From Progne subis subis (taxonomy: Eukaryota > Chordata > Aves > Passeriformes > Hirundinidae), in assembly GCA_022316685.1 (NCBI GenBank), contig JAKJHU010000026.1, forward strand, positions 2,116,001 to 2,180,000: a DNA stretch of 64,000 bases, in the 5' to 3' direction. The notes below the pieces were generated by a model, which was not told where the DNA came from, did not search any database, and saw only the letters and a list, made by a program, of their open reading frames with translations. Both the position numbers and the translations under genes were made by a program. Position 1 is the stretch's first letter, and each line of letters starts with the position of its first letter. Shown piece by piece: positions 22,901 to 32,648 of the stretch.

Positions 22901-25529
22901 TAGCTCTCCCACAAGCATTGTAAACCAAAGAGACAAATACTTGTGACTAACTGGTAGGACAACACAGTTCATACGCACGCTTTAGCAACAGAATTCTGTC
23001 CCAAATTTCACGTTATCTGAACAACTTTCTCAGCATCAGAAAACTATGTGAGACCTACAGGGTACATGACCATGTTTGCTCATCCAAGTTTTCTCTTACT
23101 CTCCCTGGAAAGCCTGTTGTTCTGCCCATGATCAACATACCAACAGCACTCAGGCAAAAAACAAGCAACCCAAACTAAAACATTTGGCATCGTATCTAAA
23201 TGAAAATAAGCACTATCAGAATATAATTATTCTGACAAAAAATTAAGAGAATATTCTGTCATACCAAGATACTTGATTAGTCCTCTGAGATCCACAAGGT
23301 ACTCTATGTCTGGAATAAAGAAGCTGTGGATTTTTGTCATATGTGCCACATTTTTTGTGAGAGATCTTGAGTGATGGGAACAGAACAAGCAGTCTGTGAC
23401 TGGTATGGCCCCAACAGCAGGAATGCTTTCAGCCTCTGCCTGTTGCTCCTCTTCTTCTTCTTCCATGCTTTCCATCTCTTCATCGGAGCCCATGTCTTCA
23501 TCAGAATCCATATCTTCCCAGTCTTTAAAAGGAAGTTTTAAAAAAAGATATTTATTCTACACTTTTCCCAAGCAAAGCAAGTCCCAAATAAGTTAGAAAA
23601 AGCCATCATAGAACATATTGCATTTTTTTTTCTTACAGCTAAGTGCCACACAGTCACTTCCAGGTGCAAGAATTTACCATTGCCAGTAAAAGATTTCTTT
23701 TTAAGATGCACAGCAAAGCACAAGGTTGCTCATAAAAAATGTTGGCTGATCTGATACTTTCCCCCTCCATTTTATCAACTCCTCACACTTAACTGCTGTT
23801 TCCAGGCCTTTAATTTAATTCAATTCACCAAAGGGCAAGAACACAAGCATGGCTCATTGAAAAGAAGACAACTCTGGTAACATCAGGAAAATACTCATTT
23901 CCAGCAGTGAGTAAAAATAAGCTCCTGTTCACACACTCAAAAGGACAATTAACATTAAGAAACCTACCGAGATTTTTGCAACATAATTTATGACTAACAC
24001 ATGTAATACTAGACAAGTGCAAGCTGGTGTGATGATGTATTTCCACAGGTAAATGCTTCTTCTCATGTAGAACAGATTCACTGAACCACAAGTGAAATTT
24101 CAGGAGTACAGAACTGCTATAACAAATGCAGTAATGTGACACAGGGGTTTCAGGAGCTGGAATGAAGTTCCACCTGAACCATACCTGTTCCCTGGCTACA
24201 GCTCACCCCATTCAACTGTTCCAGTAGATGCCTTTGGAGCTGCACTGTCAACTACAGCACTGGAAGCATCCAGGTTAAAAATAATCCTTTTCTGGAAATT
24301 CTGAAGCTCTATCTTTTCAGCTGTCTGTTTTCCAGGCTGATCTCCAACACAGAGCTGTATTCACAGGAAAAGGCCACTGGGGTGCCAACTCTTAAACCCA
24401 TTTTAACACAGACAACAACATGCTGAGAAATGAGACCACACAGGTTAAAGAGTAAACTTTCTCCACTGGTCCTGAGGGGCAGAGGGAAACAAAACCAACC
24501 ACCGCTCTTCAACAGTTCAGGAAATGAGTTGGGAAAACAGCAAATGATCATAACTGTATTTTTGTTCATTCATTTTTCAGAAGTAGTTTTAGGGTAACCT
24601 GTTATATTAGCCTTCTTTAAAGAAAACTTCCTTTGGCATTTTATGTGGGAAATAGTGCTCATACAAGTTCTTATTTATATTCAATCCTTACATGCATTAG
24701 TGTCTGTCTGTAAGTTGAACAGCTGGCAATTCAGACACTAACACAGAGTCCTTGACTGCAAACATGGGCCAAACTTAACTCCTTTTTTAAACTGAAAACT
24801 TAATCAACAGCAAGACCTTTTGTGAGGGAAAATGCTGCACTGCTACGGAAGTAGGAGGAAGCTTTTGCTCAAACCATAGCTTACCCTAAGCTATCTTCTG
24901 TCAGTGTGTTTACTGCCTTACCTTCTTCATTATCAGTCTTCTTCCTCTGCTTGTTGCTTGGCCAGCTTCCTTGCTTGCTGTTCAAACCACTGCAGCCGTG
25001 GAGGTATTTCTGGTCGTTCTCTGCTCTGGGACAAACTGGCGCTCTCCCTGGAAACTGGAGAGCCACTCGCATTACTAGGAGGTAGAGGCGTCTTCTTTGG
25101 AGATGAAGATGGCTGGGCTCTGATGGCTTGCTGAATAGCTGTGTTCATTTCATCTTTATTTACACTTTCTGGGGCCAGCCCCTTTTCCAGATTTTTCTCA
25201 TTTAATATTTTCACCTTCTTGCTGACAGCTTGGACAGCTTTCTTCTCCAGCTCCAGGTGCTTCTTGGACTTCAGGTGATTCTCATAGGCATTGAAGGTGG
25301 AGAACCTCTTGCTGCACACTGTGCAGTAAGTGGCAGTGATTTTATTCTGCTCCTCCGCTACTGCTCTCTGCGCCAGGACCCTCTCTTGGAAATTCTCAGC
25401 AGTGACAGGAGGCATGTCGGCCACTTTACGCTTCAGGTTGTACCTGTGCCAGTCGGTTTTGTAATGGGCACGCTGGATGTCACCGTCCTTGAAAGCCACA
25501 CGGCACGTGATGCAAGTGTAGGTGGCCAT
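19821..25529 (-). CDS. ZNF622: ZNF622 (Rei1-like 60S maturation factor), six coding exons
   Basis: Coding exons run 25529-24922, 23522-23265, 22555-22393, 21612-21500, 20680-20537 and 19948-19821, all with GT/AG borders and matching phases except one break (below). The product is about 470 residues (human protein about 477). It has four C2H2 fingers of the U1/Rei1 type: C6/C9/H22/H28, C69/C72/H85/H91, C247/C250/H263/H268 and C298/C301/H317/H323. An acidic stretch of aspartate and glutamate lies at about 203-234, and the basic C-terminus ends KQMHFRMQVRF. Known role of the family: a cytoplasmic factor that acts on pre-60S subunits at the polypeptide exit tunnel and helps release shuttling factors; the vertebrate protein (ZPR9) was also reported to bind MELK and ASK1. 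The start is the first ATG after a splice acceptor and gives the family's MATYTC opening. The first coding exon has a one-base frame break near its 3' end (24936), so a literal reading stops after residue 198. Confidence 0.95.
20537..20680 (-). CDS. ZNF622: ZNF622 coding exon 5
   Basis: The acceptor TGAGCAG precedes GTGCCAGAGTGGG. The exon encodes ARVGHRSLMRYYKQRFGV and RNKKAVGRVLQQYRALGW, basic and highly conserved in Rei1-like proteins. The donor is CAG/GTGAGT, phase 1. Confidence 0.94.
21500..21612 (-). CDS. ZNF622: ZNF622 coding exon 4
   Basis: The acceptor TTCCACAG precedes GAGCAGTTACCC. The exon encodes a variable acidic linker (SSYPDHEDGKDMEG) and the conserved LDYDDDTMELILPSG. The donor is G/GTGGGC, phase 1. 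Confidence 0.92.
22393..22555 (-). CDS. ZNF622: ZNF622 coding exon 3 (finger 4)
   Basis: The acceptor TTCTGCAG precedes GAGAGAAAGTTGG. The exon encodes GEKVGVGKICIWCNEKGKSF and AVQAHMNDKSHCKLF, the fourth finger and the most conserved block of the family, then LEFADFYDF. The donor is AG/GTGAGG, phase 2. Confidence 0.94.
23265..23522 (-). CDS. ZNF622: ZNF622 coding exon 2 (acidic run, finger 3)
   Basis: The acceptor TTTTAAAG is followed by ACTGGGAAGATATG. The exon encodes the acidic stretch (MESMEEEEEEQQAEAE), then finger 3 (TDCLFCSHHS...HMTKIH) and the conserved FIPDIEYLVDLRGLIKYL. The donor is G/GTATGA, phase 1. Confidence 0.93.
24922..25529 (-). CDS. ZNF622: ZNF622 coding exon 1 (fingers 1 and 2)
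   Basis: The acceptor CTTTCTAG precedes TA and the ATG at 25529-25527, so this exon carries only two bases of 5' UTR. It encodes fingers 1 and 2 and a linker rich in Ser/Pro (PSSSPKKTPLPPSN), then RLQWFEQQARKLAKQQ, a well conserved Rei1-family segment. The donor is AAG/GTAAGG at 24922/24921. An in-frame TGA at 24935-24933 precedes the donor. Confidence 0.93.
24930..24942 (-). other. ZNF622: one-base frame break in ZNF622
   Basis: On the gene strand the reading is GAA GAA GAC TGA TAA TGA AGA AG, then the donor. The next exon must be entered in phase 1 (G/AC TGG GAA, giving D-W-E-D as in relatives), but this exon ends in phase 2. Treating the C at 24936 as extra gives a run of acidic codons and restores the phase. 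All downstream exons stay open and conserved, so this is either a recent lesion or a sequence error. Confidence 0.85.
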
Positions 25530-26301
25530 TACTAGAAAGTGGGAAAAAAATAAAATCATGCTGAAAAAATTAAGTAACAGGCATAAAAAAGCCCCAACAC
25601 AACATCCTGACAACCTTCTTTAAAGGCAGTGTTGGACACATAGTTCTTGCACAAAATTAAATTTATTAAACACCTGCATCAGCAATGAGTGCGGAGCAAG
25701 AGAGGAAACTTATAAATAAAATACTTTGAGTTTACTTGAACCACAGCAGCAGCTGAGCACCCCAGCTCTGGATGCAGAACCCACTGTGCCTGTTGGGATT
25801 GGGATGCAGGAGAGGGCCCCCAGCCACAGCAACAGTACCTCAAAAGCTCTACACTTTCCACTGAAGATCAGTGACTGAAGGTTCTTATTAACAAGCTTGT
25901 GTTCTGCCAACTCTAGCACTTTGAGGAGACCAGTGACTCCTCAGAAATAAGGGTAAAAAGGGAAAACCTGATTACAGGTCTATTTTCTGTTTTCCACAAA
26001 CTTACAAAATAGCAAAAAAAGTTACTGCATTTAAAAATAAAGCCATCTTAGCTACTTTGGAGCAGTGCATGTAGTGTTGACAACACTCTGCAGAGCTTGT
26101 TCATCTGGAGATGCAGTCAGTCATGCCTAGGTCTAGCACTTGAAGCCACTGCTAACCCTGGTCTCCCCTCCACTTCCCACCATCCAGCTGAGCCGTGTTA
26201 CTGGGCTGGGACAGGACAACTGCAGAGCAGTGACCTGCCACTGATGCTGTCCCTTCCAAACCCATTCACTGCCTTTCTTCTCAGTGCTTAATGAAACTTG
26301 G

Positions 26302-26302
<1 letters not shown>

Positions 26303-26359
<57 letters not shown>
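26303..26359 (+). repeat. poly(T) tract, 57 bases, in ZNF622 intron 1
   Basis: 57 uninterrupted T on the plus strand, hence poly(A) on the gene strand. It lies between the non-coding first exon and the first coding exon. Open frames across it (poly-Phe, poly-Lys) are artefacts. Confidence 0.95.
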
Positions 26360-27579
26360 CTTTTTTTAACAAAGTTGATAGATTCTCTTGAATGCTCCAA
26401 AAGCAAAGACCAAAGAAATCATGATCTGGGGATCACAGAAAGTGATCTTTTAATTGATTTAGAAAGACTATGGCTTAATCTGGAGAAAAAAAGAAATAAT
26501 ACATCAGGATGAAGGGGGTCTGAAAGCAGGGAGAGGAAGAACAGCCCCTCCATGAAACTACTAACAGGGAGAAGCAGTGGCAGAAGTCATAAACATGTAC
26601 AGTCAAAGCACACGCTATGAAATGTTGATTCCCTGGAAGCACTGGGCTCCTTACTTATTACTGCTTGCGCTGTCTGCAGTATGTAGAAAATGAAGGCCAT
26701 ATTATTTTATCCAGAGTACTGTAAGCATCTTCTCAGCATAACAGATGCTTTTTGCATTTCAGAGAAAAACGAGTTCTGCATCCACTTGAGAGATCCCAAG
26801 TATTCCCTGAGGCGTTCCCCGCCACCTGCAATGCTCCCTGCCCCTCTCCCCACCCAAGCCCCAACCTCTGACACAAAACATGCACCCAGAGCCACGCTGG
26901 CTCTTAGGGACAGACTCCTTGCAGGATCCTGAGGCAGAACACTGTTCTGGGCCGTGACGGACAGACAGAAGCTCCAATGCCACGGGGACACCTAAACACA
27001 TCCAACCTCCTCCCTCTCCACCGCACCCACAAGAAAGCAGCTCAGAAGATAAGGTCTGTAACTAAGAGAAACTAAAGCCATAAACCTTCACCTCTGACTG
27101 CTACGTGGAGACGTGTTTACCCAAACCCAAACTGCACAAACCAGAGAAATCTTTCCGTGTAGTTACACAACACCTTCCCACGACCCGCCTGCATTTTCCC
27201 CTCCCGTTTTAAGGCACAGGACCGAAGCCCGAGTCCTACCTTGTGTGGGGCTCAGGACAACGACACCCCAGGCACTCACAAGCCCGCAGCACAGCCAAGC
27301 CCTTCCAGAGAAATCGCGATCGCCCCTGAGGCTCTTTATTACGGCCGATTTTTAGCTGCCTTCGGCTGGATTTAAACCGAGCCCGTGTCCCTAATGGTGG
27401 CACAAGGCAGGCGTTTACTACACGAGCATAAAAAAAAAAAAAAAAAAAAAAATCGGGCAAAACCTAAAGACAAATAAATACAAATTAAAATTAAAAAACC
27501 CCGGAAAAACAAAGAAACAAACAAAGAAACAAACAAACAAATAAAACCCACACAAAAACCCCAAGAGATAAGACGGGGC

Positions 27580-27990
27580 GCAGGCGGCAGCCGGGAGCCA
27601 CCAGGCCAGGCGTGGAGCAGGCCAGGCTCACAGGAAGCCTGCATCCCAAGGCAGCACAGCTGGATCGGCCGGGCCACGCTGCCTGACCTCCGCTACCCTC
27701 GCCGGGCCGGGCCGGGCCGGGCCATCCCATTCCATCCCATGCCGCCCCATTCATCCCACCCGTGCCGCCCCTCAGACACGCTCACCTGCGGCCGGCGGCA
27801 CTCGCGGCGCGGGGCGGGGCGGGGCGCGCGCGGGGCGGGGCGCGCGCGCAGGAAGCGGCCCCGCAGCGTCCGGCGGGAGCGGCCCGCGCCCGCCCCCTGG
27901 CGGCCCGGAGGGCGCGGGGCAGGGGCGGTGCCCGGAACGGGCGGGGCGGGAGCAGCGCCTGAGGGGCTGGACCGGGGGGCGGCCATTGGC
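27580..27990 (-). promoter_or_regulatory. ZNF622: ZNF622 CpG island, promoter and non-coding exon 1
   Basis: This is the most CpG-dense part of the window, with several GGGGCGGGG (Sp1-type) boxes and GCGCGCGC runs at about 27800-27960. On the gene strand the segment ends GGCCGCAG/GTGAGC, a strong splice donor (last exon base 27786). It matches the acceptor just before the ATG exon at 25531. Exon 1 is therefore non-coding and transcription should begin at about 27830-27970. There is no TATA box, as expected for a housekeeping ribosome-biogenesis gene. Confidence 0.8.
27701..27723 (+). repeat. GGGCC short tandem repeat in ZNF622 intron 1
   Basis: Four GGGCC units in tandem, about 65 bases inside the first intron. 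The four GGG runs on the plus strand could form a G-quadruplex; the transcribed RNA would carry the C-rich complement. Confidence 0.85.
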
Positions 27991-28046
27991 CTTCGGCCCG
28001 TTGGGGTTTGGTGGGTTGTATTGTTTTCTTTTGTTTGGTTGGATGT

Positions 28047-28330
28047 TTTCACAGAATCCGTTAGGTTGGAAAAGATGTCTTAGATCATCGAGTCTTTCCT
28101 GAAACAGCTCCAGGGACGGTGACCCCACCACCTCCCTGGGCAGCCCATTCCAGTATCTAATCAACCTTTCTGTGAAGAAATTCTTCCTAATGCCCAACCT
28201 AAACCTCCCCTGTTGCAGCTTACGACTGTCTTCTTGTCCTGTCACTGGTTATCTGGGGGAAGAGGCCAAACCCCACCTGGCTAGAAGCTCCTCTCAGGTA
28301 GTTGTAGAGTGATAAGGTCACCCTTTTTGT
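28047..28330 (-). mobile_element. CR1 LINE 3' end beside the ZNF622 promoter
   Basis: On the minus strand this encodes the CR1 C-terminal segment ([40 protein letters not shown]) and then the 3' tail; the plus strand at 28050 reads CACAGAATCCGTTAGGTTGG. It is truncated on its 5' side near 28330. Its 3' end lies within about 100 bases of the CpG island. A 157-codon open frame runs from it into the island, but this is a chance read-through. Confidence 0.9.
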
Positions 28331-29048
28331 TGTTACAGGGTTGTGGTTTTTTTCGATTTCTGGCAGCAAACACACAATGAGACAATGAAAGATAAAAACT
28401 AACACATATTTATTAAAACAATCAATATAATAGTTCCATGTTTACAAAACAGTGATCAGGCAGGTAAAGTGCTGCAGAATACTTAAAATACAGACATTTT
28501 TTAATTCTCCAGTTTCTGGTTGCCCAGGTGGGGGTTACTCACAGACTGCGACGCTGCTCTTGTGCTGAGAACAGACGTGGAGACTACAGGGATTTGTTCA
28601 GAAGGCTGGGACAGCCTGGAAAAAGTGCAGAACGAACACAGAACAAGTAGAAGGAGTATCTCTTCAGATCCTGTTACTTTGGGTTACAATTATTTAAATT
28701 CTTCTGCAGAGAATAGTACTTTTCTCCACTAACAAACAGAAGAATGGTCAGTAGGTGTGCGGTACGTACACATGGAAACCCTGTGTGCTGGGAACGGGTG
28801 GTTTTGCACTGGATTTGACACACCTAAGGCCACCAACCAGATGGCAATCCTGTCACTCCTGTGTACTGACACAAGGAGGAATTTTCCTAGTATGAAAGTG
28901 ACCTGCATCCCTGCTCTGACATACGTCCTTCTCTTCCATCAGGACGCGTGAAGAAGCCACTGCAAGGCACAGGAGGGTGAGCCCTTTACTGCCAGGTACG
29001 AGCACACGCACAACACAAGCCGTACTGATCCCAGGGCAGGATCACACA

Positions 29049-29075
29049 GTGTTACCCCACGGCATGGGGTAACAC
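29049..29075. repeat. perfect inverted repeat, 11-bp stem, 5-nt loop
   Basis: GTGTTACCCCA, loop CGGCA, TGGGGTAACAC. The arms are exact complements and pairing stops cleanly on both sides. It lies between RETREG1 and ZNF622, possibly inside the RETREG1 3' UTR, where it could form a stable RNA hairpin. Confidence 0.85.
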
Positions 29076-29711
29076 ACTATGCCCTGTACACTGCCCACGT
29101 GCCTTTTGACTAGAAATCACACGCCACCAGGCTTTCCATGGAAAAACTGCACATTTCAAAGCTATGCAGTGCCTTATACTCCCTTGCCTGTCTTCCAGCC
29201 CATGCATTCACTTTGAAGGATAGGAAGGTGATGACAGTACTTGGTAGGAAAGACACTGTGGACCATTGTGACGGGAGTTTTTAAGGAACTGCTATTCCGT
29301 GGCTGCTGCTATAATAGAGCAAAATGAAGTTTTCTCAAGGGATTTCCAGCTGAGGGCAGTGTGGAAGGGATCCACAAAGCAGAGAATCATTTTCTTTGTG
29401 TTTTGCTGGCAAACTGCTGGCAGTGGAATGTATTGTGTCCAAGCGAAGTTTTTCTTACATGTGGTTGTGTGGAAGGGAAGAGATAATTTCCTGCAGAAAA
29501 TGAGACATCTTTTCACTACCTGAGGAAGAATATGAAATGTTATAGAATTACATCCTTCCCATTACACAGTATTTAGGAGCTTGAATGTAGTTCACTACCA
29601 TGACAGCAGGAAAAAAAAAAAAAAAAGTCTAAAGACACTCAGATAAGCAACTATGTCCCTAACTTTAATGATGTACTTGTTCAAGTTTTGGTTAGTTTTA
29701 TCTTTCAGGGG

Positions 29712-29735
29712 AAAAAAAAAAAAAAAAAAAAAAAA
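29712..29735 (+). repeat. poly(A) tract, 24 bases
   Basis: An uninterrupted A run in the spacer between the two genes. No transposon body is recognisable on either side. Confidence 0.9.
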
Positions 29736-32135
29736 TCAAATCAATCTATTTACCTATCTTGAAACCAGAAAATGGGTAATTAACAAAAGTCTGAGAAACT
29801 CCTCCAACTGCTTTTCTTTCTGATCTAATCTATTTTTCTAGAAGAGTGCCCCTGTGTTACATACTCTCATAACTAGAAGTATTTTTTGTAAAACAACAAT
29901 AAAGTGCACGCTGTTACAATGCCACCATTGACAGCCAGCTAGTCTGTCCTGCCAATCTGCTCCAGAAAAGCTTGTGAAGAATGGCTCCCTCCCTCCTACC
30001 TCTCCCTGTCCTGCAGCCTGTTTCCCCTTCTGGCACCAGGATCCCTGGACAAGGAAGCACACAGTTTTTTGGGCGTCCTACAAAGCTTCATCAGCAATTT
30101 TGACTTTTACTCTTTTAACTGTACAGATTGTCCTAAACATGTGGCAAGGAAATTAGGCTTTTAAGTCATCTGAGAACTTTTTAAATTCACTGATTTTCCT
30201 ACAAAAGCATTTTTTAAATTTTGGTTGGGTATTTGATTTTTTAATTTATTTTTTCCAAATGAGAAGAACAGGCTGGTGAATGCTAAAGAAGAAACTTAGC
30301 ACCAAATGTGGTGGAAGTGATGTGGGCCATGTTTTCTAATGATTTCCAGAAACTGAGGTGTTGAGATATTGTAATTTTGAAAGCTGGATCTTGTGGGATC
30401 AATATCCATTTGATAATGAAGGCACAGGCTTATCCTTTTACTGGTAAAGGACAGCAAACACAGTCAATATGAGTTACTGACACAAAAAGCACAAGCAACA
30501 ATAAAGCTAGTGTCAAAAATCTCAGCATCTTTCCTTTTGCTATACTCTTTTTGGCCATCTGCCTATTTTTCCACCTCAAAAGGAAAAAAAAAAACCAAAA
30601 TGAAGTTAATTTCAAACACAGGTTTACCTACACATATATGTTAGTGGAAGATTTTTATCATCTGTTGCTGTACCTTTTGAGGGTTCTAGATGATAGTGTG
30701 TACCTCTTCAAATGCCAGCAAATGGAAATTTACTTGAGTAGTAGTAGCAGCTGACATGGTCCCTCAACTTTGCTAATGGTATACATCACATTAAAAAAAC
30801 TAACTTTATTTCTTCGTGTTTCTTGCATTACTATTGCTTGGTATTGCAAAGCAGTTTTGTCACAGGTGAACGAAAAAAGCCCTAGAAAAATAAGTTATTT
30901 TTTCTGCTTGAGATCCCATGCCACTCAGCATGTGTGGACTTTAAACTGGAAAATAATTTAAACAACTTTGTTTTTGTTTTAAATTACATGCCAAGAAGAA
31001 GATTCTGAGTGTCTTCTCTAGCAACTGACCTCACCAAATGTGTCTAAGTATCTCAAAAGAATTAGCTTGCAATACAACCTTCATACCAAGCGGAAGCAGC
31101 TATCATGGGAAAAAAAGCCAAACCAAAACCTACAGAATCTCGAATTAAGGAAATGGCACATAAAAAGCCTTTATGCTTTTTTTTTTTTTTTAAATCTTTA
31201 ATCTCTACCCCAAACAATAACTACCCTCACCTGCTCCCCAAAAGGTTGTTCAGTTTACACAATATTAGCTTTTAAGCATAAAGATTCATTGGCTGACTTC
31301 ACATGGGCAGTAGCGCCAAGGACCAGACTCCATCAAGGAACACAGCGGGTGGTCAGTCATATAACATGCCACTTTACAACTCTACAAGCCTATAACAGCA
31401 AAAAACTTGGAAATGCATCACCATATCCAAAATAATCCAAAAGTTTTAAGTATGAAATCTAGGGGTTTTTACAGTGTTGCACACATCATTAAACTCCGGT
31501 TGTGCCAGTTAATGTGTTCCATACATAGTAGATGCAATACACATAATGCTAACTGCAGGGATCCATAGTTTTTGGCAGGATTGAAGGAGGTCAGATGCAG
31601 TTAATCTCACTGCAGCCCTCTGATAACTTGCCCTCACAATGTGAGTCATTAACTGTATTACATGATTGGAAAACTAGAGTAAATAAACTGCTGATATTGA
31701 AAATTTGGCTCAGGACCCCAAAATACATGGTTGGCAAAAAGATAAAAGAAACCTCTCCCCCAACTGTTTTGAACAACTGACTTCCACCACACATCTGCAA
31801 CCAAACAGTGGATAGATAATTCATTTCCATGCTATTACATTGAGGTATAACTACCAGAAACATTAAACTATCAGTATTAGCTGATATTTATCCAGTTAAT
31901 TCACTCTGCGTAAGGGAAATTATTACAACACATCTAAAGGGATAGTTAAAGCTTACAGCTCAGAATTTTCTTCTCTCTCTCTTTTTTTTTTCTTTTTTTT
32001 TTTTTTTGTTTGTTTATTTGTGTTCGTTTTGTTTGTTTGTTTACTTTTTTCTTTTTTTTTTCTTTTTTGCATTTGACGGCATTTCTTTGTGTTTTATGTT
32101 CAATTTCTTCTGTGTTACCAGCTGCAACTTCCAGG

Positions 32136-32648
32136 CTAATGACTTCCAAGCAGATTTGAAAGGAAGCCTGAAGACTTTTTCTTTTCCTGGGATTCTGCTT
32201 CTTGACCTTGTGAAAGTCCCAATTCTTTCTCAATCTGCTCTAGCTCAGACTGGTCAAGCAGTTCAAAATCATCAGCTTCCTCTGTGTCTGTCTCCTCAGC
32301 TCAAACTGGGCACTGCCTGTGAGGGAGCCTGCTGTAGGGACTGCAGCTGGTCTTTGATGGCAGCAGACACTGCAGCTGTGATGACATCGCCAGCAATTCC
32401 ACTCATTAAATTAAAGGTCTGGTCACTGGTCAAAGGCAAGGACAACCCTGCAGTGGATGGTCTCTCTTTACTCTGTCTGGAAGCGTGATCCACCTTGACA
32501 TCAGTTTGCTCTTTCCTTCGTTTTTGCTGGGCAGGCAAACCAATGCTTGAGTCATCGTCATCGTTTGTGCCGGCACCATTTTCTAAAGAGGGAAACTCTA
32601 AAAGATCTCTAGTGAAAGCTTCTTCGTGATCACTAGGTCGGTCAAAAT
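32136..32648 (-). CDS. RETREG1: RETREG1 last coding exon (tail and LC3-interacting motif)
   Basis: The acceptor CTGTAATAG precedes ATTTTGACCGACC. The exon encodes [20 protein letters not shown], the conserved [20 protein letters not shown], then (after the frame break) [20 protein letters not shown] and the C-terminus [12 protein letters not shown], stop TAG at 32138-32136. The length of 513 is one base too many for the phase. The conserved DDFELL shows that the downstream frame is the functional one. Confidence 0.92.

Larger units (their letters stand above)
28331..32135 (-). other. RETREG1 3' UTR and ZNF622-RETREG1 spacer
   Basis: The RETREG1 3' UTR must start at 32135 and run to lower coordinates, but its end is unclear. 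Gene-strand AATAAA signals lie at 32013-32018 (in a T-rich stretch), about 30807, about 30245-30250 and about 28407. Human RETREG1 has a long 3' UTR, so one of the more distant signals is plausible. There are no coding exons. The interval contains the hairpin at 29049-29075 and A tracts at 29611 and 29712. Confidence 0.5.

Noticed and set aside
26133..26512. Frames with poly-Lys and poly-Phe runs
   Set aside because: Translation of a 57-base T homopolymer.
27772..28245. 157-codon minus-strand frame joining CR1 protein sequence to a proline/arginine-rich stretch
   Set aside because: The C-terminal half is CpG-island sequence with no stop codons by composition; the junction is an insertion boundary.
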